Below are positions 27,605 to 34,368 of a stretch of 43,306 nucleotides of DNA, in pieces; the first letter of the stretch is position 1; each line of letters opens with the position of its first letter. The notes under the pieces were generated by a model, which was not told the DNA's origin, did no database searches, and saw nothing but the letters and a program-made list of their open reading frames with translations. The position numbers and the translations under genes are program-made. The DNA is taken from the NCBI RefSeq assembly GCF_003946275.1, contig NZ_RHNQ01000015.1, positions 1 to 43,306 on the forward strand, written 5' to 3'. Origin of the DNA: Loigolactobacillus backii (GTDB lineage: Bacteria; Bacillota; Bacilli; Lactobacillales; Lactobacillaceae).

Positions 27605-27894
27605 CATTCCGGCGCTGGCGTATGGAACGCGTGCGACTTGGACTTGCCGGGCTTCGGCTTAGTCCAATCGACAACGGGAAACAAGTCCTGTTTAGCGAAT
27701 ATGTTCTAGTAATTAATACTTGCTAAAATTAGTTGTTAAGAATGAGCGACAGTGGCGCGGTGACAAGCTAATTTTCTTTCCGATTAAACCCGTTCGGAAA
27801 AGAAAATGGATCTTGTCAATCACGCAAGGTACTAAATGACCACAATTCGGTCATCAAGTACCTTCGACACGGCTGATACGCCAGCGCCGGAATG
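27605..27894 (+). ncRNA. Candidate structured RNA, family C core, copy 1
   Basis: Outer helix of 19 perfect base pairs: CATTCCGGCGCTGGCGTAT (27605-27623) with its complement at 27876-27894. Inner helices are TTGGACT/AGTCCAA with inner GCCG/CGGC (27638-27667), GACAAG/CTTGTC with an A/T-rich inner stem (27772-27817), and AAGGTACT/AGTACCTT with an inner ATGACC/GGTCAT stem (27826-27864). Compared with the other copies, helices change on both sides while joining sequences such as TAAATG and TCGACAC stay. G-U-compatible changes favour the plus strand as the RNA. It is not recognised as a known family. Confidence 0.6.
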
Positions 27895-28110
27895 AAACCT
27901 TGGCAGTAGTTGAGCTCTAATTATTGAATCATTTAATTGTTTAATTAGTCCAATTGAGTAGAAACCACAGCTTTAATGCTGCGCAACTTATTGATGATCT
28001 TAATTAGCCAGCAACACTGACAAAGGTAGTTTTCACCTATTTGCAACACAATAACTGGTTTACTGCAATAGACACAAATAACATTTAAATGTGCTACGGC
28101 GGCCAGATCT

Positions 28111-28276
28111 CATTTCGGGGCGCGAGGATCAGCTGTGTCGATGATTCTTAATGGCGGTCTGGGCCATTTAGAATCATGTGGGCTTGGCGAGATCCACTTT
28201 TATTCCAGCTTTGCCTTTATCTGGTAAAAGTTAGCTCGCCAACCCGCCACGCGTTCCGTCCTCGCGCACCGGAATG
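28111..28276 (-). ncRNA. Candidate structured RNA, family C core, diverged copy 3
   Basis: The minus-strand fold mirrors copy 1 without the second helix. The outer helix CATTCCGGTGCGCGAGGA pairs with TCCTCGCGCCCCGAAATG (16 of 18). It also has GGCGAG/CTCGCC, with ACTTTTACCAG against CTGGAATAAAAGT inside, and ATGATTCT/AGAATCAT with inner ATGGC/GCCAT. Joining sequences GCTAA, TGGATCT, CTAAATG and TCGACAC are shared with copy 1. Helix sequences differ at many pairs, with pairing kept. Confidence 0.6.
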
Positions 28277-28352
28277 GAATCTAAACTGTTCTGCCTTGTT
28301 CCAGTTAAGTTCTGGCGTTCTGAAAACTAGCTAACAGTTTTAAATATAAGGG

Positions 28353-29273
28353 CTACGATGTACTAGCCGCAACTAATTTTTGACACAGTTCATGCGTTAA
28401 AATACTGGAGGCTGGGCTGACTGGGTTAGTGTGAGCAGGATCGGCAACTGCTGCAACAAAAGCCTTAATAAGTGGTTCAAACCCGCGGCGTTGTAAATTA
28501 GGTGTCCAATCAGGGAACGTTGTTATTTGTTCACCTTCTGGGCTGCGTTTACTAAAAGAATTAAGGTCAACGACTCGATAACTACCCTGAATATTTTGCA
28601 GTTCGGCCGTCTCACTGTTGGCCCCGGCGTGCATGTTCATCAAAGCGTGAGCTGTCATATTTGGTAACTCCAAAGTTAAACTACAGTGATCTAGATTACC
28701 TTGCAAAGTAGAAACCTGATAGTGACAAGTTAGTGCCGCGTCCGTTTCAATTCCCGCCAAAAATAAAGTTGTATCGACAACGTGGGTCATTAAATCAAAT
28801 ACGGCAAACTTAACTGGTTGGTCTGCCGCAATGCGATTTTTTTGAACTAACAAAACATTTGCCGGTCCAATTTGCTGTAAGCGTTGATTCATTGGTGCAA
28901 AGCGTCGGTTAAATCCAGCCGTTAATAATAATTTTTTTGCCGCCGCTAAAGCATATAAATGCTTAACCACCGCCAAATCATCACTGACTGGCTTATCAAC
29001 GTAAACGTGACTACCAGCTTGTAAAAATTGCTCAATTAATTGTGCGTGGGTTTCAGTTGGTGTATGTATAAATACTGCCGTCGGTGCCAATTCAAGTAGC
29101 TCTGTTACTGAATGAACGACCTTTTTAAAACCGTAACGCTGTTGTAAGTACTGTAATTTTTCATTATTGCGGGTACATAAAATCCACTCAACTTGATCTT
29201 GCATCCCTGCCATCACCGGCAAGTATGCTTTTTGGGCAATGTTGCCAAGACCAATAACGCCGATTTTTAACAT
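28353..29273 (-). CDS. Gfo/Idh/MocA family oxidoreductase
   Basis: A 306-aa NAD(P)-dependent oxidoreductase. The Rossmann motif is IGVIGLGNIAQKAY; the catalytic lysine motif is YVDKPVSDD (in place of EKP). The C-terminal substrate domain follows from about 125. GGGAGCG precedes ATG 29273. The last two codons and stop lie in the end of repeat C, so the C-terminus may have been fixed by that insertion. The substrate is unknown; sugars or cyclitols are common in the family. Confidence 0.85.
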   Translation of the reverse strand: MLKIGVIGLGNIAQKAYLPVMAGMQDQVEWILCTRNNEKLQYLQQRYGFKKVVHSVTELLELAPTAVFIHTPTETHAQLIEQFLQAGSHVYVDKPVSDDLAVVKHLYALAAAKKLLLTAGFNRRFAPMNQRLQQIGPANVLLVQKNRIAADQPVKFAVFDLMTHVVDTTLFLAGIETDAALTCHYQVSTLQGNLDHCSLTLELPNMTAHALMNMHAGANSETAELQNIQGSYRVVDLNSFSKRSPEGEQITTFPDWTPNLQRRGFEPLIKAFVAAVADPAHTNPVSPASSILTHELCQKLVAASTS

Positions 29274-29318
29274 TAGATCGCTCCCTTTTAAAATAATTTT
29301 ATCGTGGAATAATATACT

Positions 29319-30044
29319 TTAATTTTCCGCCAGCCAAAAACGTTTAAGATTAGCTACTAATTGTGCGGCCAATTGGTCCGAAGTTAAATGATGAATTTGC
29401 GCTAAAGTTCGAATACAAGCGGCCAATCGCTGTGGGTAGGCGGCCAATGGTAATTCTTGATTTAAGGCCCAGCCCATTCCGCTTAGACCATCAGATTCAA
29501 CCAGTACTTTTTCTAGTGGCACCTGGTGCATCACCTTTATAACGTTAGCATCCCTAGCGAAAGAAGGGCCAATACTGACGTAACAACCTAGGGCCAAAAA
29601 ATCGTTAAGGTAGGTCAAATCATCATACCAGTGAATTAAAAAAGTGGTGAAATATGGCCGCATAATTTTCAAGGCCGCTGGCGCCATTCCTTTAACATGA
29701 ACGATCACTGGTTTATGTGCTTGTTCGGCATAACTTAACTGCTTAGAAAAAACTTGTTGCTGCAAAGCTAAATCAGTTTTAGTCCAAACGTTGTCCAGAC
29801 CAATTTCACCAATTATCGGTACTTGCTGCAAAATTGGCATCATTTGGTTTAGCGAAACCTTATCTACCTGCCACGGATGAACTCCTGCAGATAATCTTAG
29901 ATAGCGCGATCGGCCAACCCACGTTTGATTTTGCGTGAATTCTGCCGGCGTCGCACAGTTAATTGTCGTAAAAATATGCTGACGCTTTAATTGTTGTACA
30001 AAAGCACGATCAGCTACGTGACAATGCGCGTCACTCAATTGCAT
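29319..30044 (-). CDS. TatD family metal-dependent hydrolase
   Basis: A 241-aa amidohydrolase-fold protein of the TatD group. The metal-binding DAHCH is at the N-terminus, with Glu in IGEIGLDN, His in VIVHVKG and IHWYD, and Asp in VESDGLS. TatD proteins are Mg-dependent 3'-5' DNA exonucleases or DNases. An in-frame GTG at 30053 overlaps the AAAGGAG ribosome site, so I choose ATG 30044. It lies 45 bp upstream of the oxidoreductase gene and is likely co-transcribed. Confidence 0.86.
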   Translation of the reverse strand: MQLSDAHCHVADRAFVQQLKRQHIFTTINCATPAEFTQNQTWVGRSRYLRLSAGVHPWQVDKVSLNQMMPILQQVPIIGEIGLDNVWTKTDLALQQQVFSKQLSYAEQAHKPVIVHVKGMAPAALKIMRPYFTTFLIHWYDDLTYLNDFLALGCYVSIGPSFARDANVIKVMHQVPLEKVLVESDGLSGMGWALNQELPLAAYPQRLAACIRTLAQIHHLTSDQLAAQLVANLKRFWLAEN

Positions 30045-30140
30045 TAATTCCACTCCTTTTACTCCGTAACCCCTTTTTGCACCACAACCCTTAATTTGCT
30101 AAACTTAAGACTGCAATCGATTTCTAAGGAGGACTCTATT

Positions 30141-30512
30141 ATGCACCGTTTTATTAAGGGATTATTCACCATTGTCTTCGGCCTAGCACTAATTACAAGT
30201 AACCTAGTTCCGGCTGCCGCCGCAGGTCAAAGTGTTAAAGCAAAGATCACGCTGCAACAAAAACACAAAACCTTCAAAACTAAGCAGATTAAAACAACGA
30301 CTAAAACCAACCTAATGAAAGTTTTAAAAAAGAACTTTAAAGTTAAAGAAAAGCAGGGCATGATTACAGATATTGCTGGTCATAGCCAAAATAAAAAAGC
30401 GAGCAGCTACTGGCTCTTCAAGGTAAACGGCAAAATGGCTTCAAAAGGCGCGACACAAACGTACTTAAAGAATCATGATTCGGTAACCTTTAATCTTGCG
30501 CCAACCAATTAA
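30141..30512 (+). CDS. Secreted DUF4430 (transcobalamin C-terminal-like) protein
   Basis: A 123-aa exported protein with a clear signal peptide (MHRFIKGLFTIVFGLALI, cleavage likely after AAA, about residue 26). The mature part is very lysine-rich and ends in a DUF4430-type domain (SSYWLFKVNGKMASKGATQ). This domain resembles the C-terminal domain of transcobalamins. AAGGAGGA precedes ATG 30141. It overlaps the following ECF S component by 17 bp, suggesting coupled expression and a shared ligand, possibly a cobalamin-like vitamin. Confidence 0.8.
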   Translation: MHRFIKGLFTIVFGLALITSNLVPAAAAGQSVKAKITLQQKHKTFKTKQIKTTTKTNLMKVLKKNFKVKEKQGMITDIAGHSQNKKASSYWLFKVNGKMASKGATQTYLKNHDSVTFNLAPTN

Positions 30513-31023
30513 GTATTCAACGCGTTATATTACCTTTATTGCCGTAGTAACCGCTATCTGCGTGGTTGGTCGCTACTTATTTCAATTTTTACCCAACGTC
30601 CAACCGGTAACCGATATCATTATTTTTATCACCATTTATTTTGGTTTCACCACCGGTTTTTACGTCGCAACGCTGTCAATTCTGATTTCCAATCTATTGT
30701 TAGGCTTTGGGATTTGGACACTACCGCAAATACTGGCCTATAGTGCGGTTGTTTGCTTAAGTTATGGCCTAGCGCATTATGCTTGGTTTCAACAACACTT
30801 GCTCGGACAGGCAGCTTTCAGCTTATTTGCCGGTTACTTCTACGGTTTTGTCGTTAGCGCCGGCCAAATTCCATTTATTGGTGGCCCGCGGGCCTTCATT
30901 CCTTACTACCTTGCGGGGCTTTACTTTGACAGTCTTCACGCAATAGGTAATTTTGTAATCTATCTCGCTCTGATACCGGCACTTCACCGGATTATTAAAC
31001 AATTTAATTTAGATTTTAGTTAG
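30496..31023 (+). CDS. ECF transporter S component
   Basis: A 175-aa integral membrane protein of about six segments, typical of vitamin-binding S components. YFGFTTGFYVATLSILISN is like the ATPase/T-interacting region of the family. The TTG start (30496) is inside the end of the preceding gene; no independent ribosome site is clear. It has no energising EcfA/EcfT here and would use a shared ECF module elsewhere. With the DUF4430 partner, B12 or a related compound is the best guess, at low certainty. Confidence 0.82.
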   Translation: MRQPIKYSTRYITFIAVVTAICVVGRYLFQFLPNVQPVTDIIIFITIYFGFTTGFYVATLSILISNLLLGFGIWTLPQILAYSAVVCLSYGLAHYAWFQQHLLGQAAFSLFAGYFYGFVVSAGQIPFIGGPRAFIPYYLAGLYFDSLHAIGNFVIYLALIPALHRIIKQFNLDFS

Positions 31024-31184
31024 TGTGTGTTTGAAAGGTGCTCAGAAACCCGATTATTTGCTACAATCTACCCCTTTACAAACAAGTACCCTCATAAAAC
31101 TAAAAACGTTAGGATTAGGGACTTAATAATCCCAAAACTTAATGCACTTTATTTTAAATACGATCAGACCTAATAATCAATCCA

Positions 31185-31823
31185 TTAAATTCCCACTAAG
31201 TGCATTAGTTTAGGGGTAATTAAAGCTTCAATAAAACCCGCAATAATTAGACCCGGTAGCACGATAAATAGATACTGCCGGAACAAAGCGTATAAAAATG
31301 GCCTTAACGGTAATTGGCCAACCCAATCATCTTTTTGATTGCGCATATTATGTGTTCGACTACGAATATAGTAATTAAGTTCTCCAGCAATCCCTAAGGT
31401 AATCGCAAAACAAGACAGCTCAATAATTCCGTGGGGAAGGAGCCCAGTAGCGATTAACAGCCAAATATTCTGGTGAGCAATTGCCCCGACATAGATGACC
31501 ATCCCAATACTGGCGGCCGTTGCTACAGCGTTATACCAATAAAGCAACGGGACTGGAATCAGTCCCAGCGCCAGAACAATCAGAACGGCCAATTCATTAT
31601 GCCAGGCAATTTGGCCCCATAGTTTGATTCCACTAACTGGCTTAATACCACTTAGGGCCCGCCGCAAAGGAAGCATAACCTGACGAGCGGAAGGGTGCCA
31701 GAGCTGTAACGCAAAAAAGGCCAAGGCAGCAACGCAAAGAATCAGCAACCAAGCTGCTATGAAAGTTCGGCGCATTCGCTTGGAACGCCACTGCTTAAAT
31801 TGTTGAATTTGGATGGTATTCAC
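31185..31823 (-). CDS. Stage II sporulation protein M (SpoIIM/DUF95) family
   Basis: A 212-aa membrane protein with about five hydrophobic segments and the diagnostic GLLPHGIIELSCFAITLG. In spore formers SpoIIM joins the DMP engulfment complex; homologues in non-sporulating lactobacilli have unknown roles. The start is GTG 31823, eight bases after AAAGGAG; the in-frame GTG at 31832 overlaps the ribosome site. The gap 31024-31184 before the gene end has a degraded B end (near 31025) only. Confidence 0.83.
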   Translation of the reverse strand: MNTIQIQQFKQWRSKRMRRTFIAAWLLILCVAALAFFALQLWHPSARQVMLPLRRALSGIKPVSGIKLWGQIAWHNELAVLIVLALGLIPVPLLYWYNAVATAASIGMVIYVGAIAHQNIWLLIATGLLPHGIIELSCFAITLGIAGELNYYIRSRTHNMRNQKDDWVGQLPLRPFLYALFRQYLFIVLPGLIIAGFIEALITPKLMHLVGI

Positions 31824-31894
31824 AAGTTTCACTCCTTTTGCCCTTTAGTATACACTATGATTTAAAGGGCACGTGAATTCTAAATTACACAAAG

Positions 31895-31967
31895 ATAGGA
31901 CAAAAGATAGGATTACTAGCAATTAGGTCTAATCGAATTAATTACTAGTATTTATCTTTTGTCCTAT
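31895..31967. terminator. Long hairpin between SpoIIM and the stress gene
   Basis: Perfect 15-bp arms ATAGGACAAAAGATA and TATCTTTTGTCCTAT, with a second imperfect repeat inside, and a T-run after it on the plus strand. On the minus strand it follows the universal stress gene and may end it. The GGACAAAAG words resemble family A, but the rest does not. Confidence 0.5.
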
Positions 31968-31979
31968 TTTTTCCGTTAA

Positions 31980-32456
31980 TTATTTTTCTTGTGCTTCTTT
32001 GTTATTAAGCCTAGTCTTAACGACTAAAACATCAGTGATCGCATTACGATTAACGTATGATGCTACTGAGCCAACCAGAACTCGTTCAACTGCATTTAAA
32101 CCAGTGGCACCAATCATGATTAAATCATTTTTGTGCTCTTGAGGAAAGTCACGGGAAATAATAGTCTTAGGATTACCAAAACGAATGTGGATTGTAACGT
32201 CGTTAAAATCAGATTTTTCCTTTATATCATTTGCCAAACGATCTAAGTATTTCTTAACATCCTCGGACATTTTATAGATAACGTCACCGTCAATAAAACT
32301 AGAGTAACTGACTTCAAACTGCTGCGTTGCAAGCACATCCAGAATGTCTAAGTGTGCGTTATTCCGCTTGGCAACAGCAACCGCCTTTTGCAAAGCTAGT
32401 TCTGCTTCCTTTGAACCATCAACCGGAACTAAAATATTATGGTATTCTTGTAACAT
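31980..32456 (-). CDS. Universal stress protein, UspA family (ATP-binding type)
   Basis: A 158-aa USP with the complete nucleotide loop GATGLNAVERVLVGSVASYV (G-2x-G-9x-G-S) and the N-terminal ILVPVDGSKEAELAL. It belongs to the ATP-binding class. GAGGGGGT precedes ATG 32456. It is separate from the usp at 16949-17440, whose loop is less regular. It lies next to DUF421/DUF3290 and other stress genes. Confidence 0.92.
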   Translation of the reverse strand: MLQEYHNILVPVDGSKEAELALQKAVAVAKRNNAHLDILDVLATQQFEVSYSSFIDGDVIYKMSEDVKKYLDRLANDIKEKSDFNDVTIHIRFGNPKTIISRDFPQEHKNDLIMIGATGLNAVERVLVGSVASYVNRNAITDVLVVKTRLNNKEAQEK

Positions 32457-32535
32457 TTTAATACCCCCTCACTTACCTCTATTATAAGTTGTTCGTCAAT
32501 AAATTTCATTCAAAACACAAGAAGTCGTCTAATTT

Positions 32536-33195
32536 TTATTTTTTTACGGTCTCGTGACCGGGATACGGAGCCACAACTAGACTGCCGCCACGGTAAACTG
32601 CATAATAAACATCCGCCAGTTCGTAACCTTGTTGTGCTAAAATTGCCGCCACCCAGTCTTCATCCTTGTCAATTAACTCTAAAATATCCTGATCAATAAC
32701 CGTATCTAAAATAACGGGGTACTTTACAGAATCGGCACCAACTAACGTAACCGTTAACTGACCATTTTGCTCTAAAACAGCGCGCTTCACCAAGCTAACA
32801 TCGGTTACACCGGCTGTTCGTAACTTAAGTGATAAATCCCCTGCTGATAAACCAAAGCGCGTGGCAACTGCGACCAGGATTCGGCCATCGCGAACAATTG
32901 TATGGGGTTCTCCATTTACTAAGCGGCGTAAATAACGATTATGATTACTACCAAATTTAATTACCATCACAATTAAAGTCCAAATAACCAAGATCAGGAA
33001 AAATTCTAAGGCAGTAATATCTGAGTTATAAATCATACCCCCGATAATTCCACCTAAAACATAATTTTGAATTTGATCAACTGCGTTTGCTGGCGCTAAG
33101 TTTCCTTTTCCTAACAAATTAATTTGAATAATAACCGTAACTAAACCAATAAATAACTTTAAACCAATATCTGAGTAAGAAAAGATTTTAATCAC
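32536..33195 (-). CDS. DUF421 family membrane protein (YetF-like)
   Basis: A 219-aa protein with three N-terminal membrane segments, including NYVLGGIIGGMIYN, and a cytoplasmic domain (about 90-205) with the duplicated DUF421 pattern EPHTIVRDGRI. The start GTG 33195 overlaps the end of the DUF3290 gene (GTGATTAA), which indicates translational coupling. DUF421 proteins are of uncertain function and are often linked to stress or spores. Confidence 0.87.
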   Translation of the reverse strand: MIKIFSYSDIGLKLFIGLVTVIIQINLLGKGNLAPANAVDQIQNYVLGGIIGGMIYNSDITALEFFLILVIWTLIVMVIKFGSNHNRYLRRLVNGEPHTIVRDGRILVAVATRFGLSAGDLSLKLRTAGVTDVSLVKRAVLEQNGQLTVTLVGADSVKYPVILDTVIDQDILELIDKDEDWVAAILAQQGYELADVYYAVYRGGSLVVAPYPGHETVKK

Positions 33196-33628
33196 CCGCC
33201 GTTTCAGGGGTTATCAACTGAGTTTTAATTAATTGATAACTTCCAAATGAACTATCAAAGTTGACCTGGTAGTACGTTTTCTTAACTCTAATAATCATTT
33301 GATCCGTTAGGGTTGTTGTATTGGCAGAAATGTATTTCAACGGTACCTGTTTTGTTTTACTAACTGAACGTAAAAAAGCAACGATTTGCGCATTTTGCGA
33401 AAGACTATTCTGAAATTGTTTATAATTATTAATTTGAATTCCGATCATCAAAACTGCGCTTAAAACAACAATAATCAGTAGATCGCGGTACTTACTATCA
33501 TTTCTGTGGCGCAGAAACATAAACAAGAGTAGAATAACCAGAATACCCAATAGAACCAGAAAACCATAGCGCCAAACAAGTGCGCGATTAGTCTGTTGCA
33601 GTAACTGCCGATAAGTATAGAAATTCAC
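33188..33628 (-). CDS. DUF3290 family membrane protein
   Basis: A 146-aa protein with two membrane segments (about 20-40 and 50-68) and an extracytoplasmic C-terminal domain ending in YYQVNFDSSFGSYQL. It matches the DUF3290 type commonly paired with DUF421 in lactobacilli. The start is GTG 33628 behind AAAGGG. It overlaps the DUF421 gene by 8 bp and is its likely partner subunit; function is unknown. Confidence 0.82.
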   Translation of the reverse strand: MNFYTYRQLLQQTNRALVWRYGFLVLLGILVILLLFMFLRHRNDSKYRDLLIIVVLSAVLMIGIQINNYKQFQNSLSQNAQIVAFLRSVSKTKQVPLKYISANTTTLTDQMIIRVKKTYYQVNFDSSFGSYQLIKTQLITPETAGD

Positions 33629-33788
33629 CTAATCACACCCTTTAACTTTGTAATTTGTAACTATTCTTTATAAACGCTATCGTATTTGACGATAAATTTC
33701 AATCACCAACACTCAGTTTACTAGACAGAAGCCGCTAAGCATGCTATAACGCTGGTAGCAACCTTAAACTTCGAAAGGAAGTCTCTTG

Positions 33789-34271
33789 ATGTCAATATAT
33801 GATTATACAGTTACCGAGATGAATGGCCAGCAAGTTTCCATGGCTAAATACCGCGGAAAAATTGTTGTCATTGTTAATACTGCAAGCAAATGTGGTCTAG
33901 CACCACAACTAAAAAGTCTCGAAAAAATCTACGAGGATTATCATGATGACCCCGTCACCGTTCTCGGCTTTCCTTCTAACCAATTTCTTCAGGAACTGAA
34001 AGATAACGCGGAAATTGATGATTACTGTGCTTTGAATTATGGTGTTACTTTTACAATGCACAAGAAAATTCACGTTAACGGTAAAAATACTGAACCGTTA
34101 TTTCAATATCTAAAAGACGAAACAGATCACAAACGAATTAAGTGGAATTTTACTAAATTTTTGATCGATGGTTCTGGTAACGTAGTTAAACGCTATGAAC
34201 CAACGACTAAACCCGATAAAATTCGACCAGATATTAAACGATTACTGGCCGATGAACACGTGAATAGCTAG
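33789..34271 (+). CDS. Glutathione peroxidase family protein (Cys type)
   Basis: A 160-aa thiol peroxidase. The peroxidatic cysteine C35 is in NTASKCGLAPQ, with Q65 in FPSNQF and W119 in KWNFTKF. It is not a selenoprotein. In bacteria such enzymes usually use thioredoxin. The frame also allows a TTG three bases earlier, but AAAGGAAG is best spaced for ATG 33789. A family A hairpin follows as a terminator. Confidence 0.92.
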   Translation: MSIYDYTVTEMNGQQVSMAKYRGKIVVIVNTASKCGLAPQLKSLEKIYEDYHDDPVTVLGFPSNQFLQELKDNAEIDDYCALNYGVTFTMHKKIHVNGKNTEPLFQYLKDETDHKRIKWNFTKFLIDGSGNVVKRYEPTTKPDKIRPDIKRLLADEHVNS

Positions 34272-34282
34272 CAACCTATCTT

Positions 34283-34360
34283 AAGAGGCACAAAGAGGCC
34301 AGGACTTTTGTCCTGGCCTCTTACTGTTTCCGAACATTACTTTAGAACGTGTGCCTCTTC
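34283..34360. repeat. Partial family A element serving as terminator
   Basis: Contains the A terminal hairpin GAGGCCAGGAC / GTCCTGGCCTC and the CCGAACATTAC-TTAGAACGTG segment. Its own outer arms AAGAGGCACA / TGTGCCTCTT fold the whole unit. It lies between convergent genes (glutathione peroxidase and the ATPase) and could end both. Confidence 0.65.
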
Positions 34361-34368
34361 ATTTGTTC

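Larger units (their letters stand above)
27555..28365 (+). repeat. Large composite intergenic element, family C copy 1
   Basis: Matches 37623-38194 from GCTTATGCC at its left end to GCGTTCTGAAAAC and GGGCTACGATG at its right end, with about 300 bp almost identical (27594-27876). An insert of roughly 360 bp (about 27952-28313), which itself carries a diverged inverted copy, lies before the right end. Its right end covers the stop codon of the next gene. No protein frame is seen. Confidence 0.85.

Noticed and set aside
27631-27894. Group II intron reading of family C, prompted by a GTGCGAC start word
   Set aside because: No reverse transcriptase frame and no recognisable domain V (AGC triad hairpin) were seen; the helices form a closed palindrome instead. 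A covariance search would settle it.
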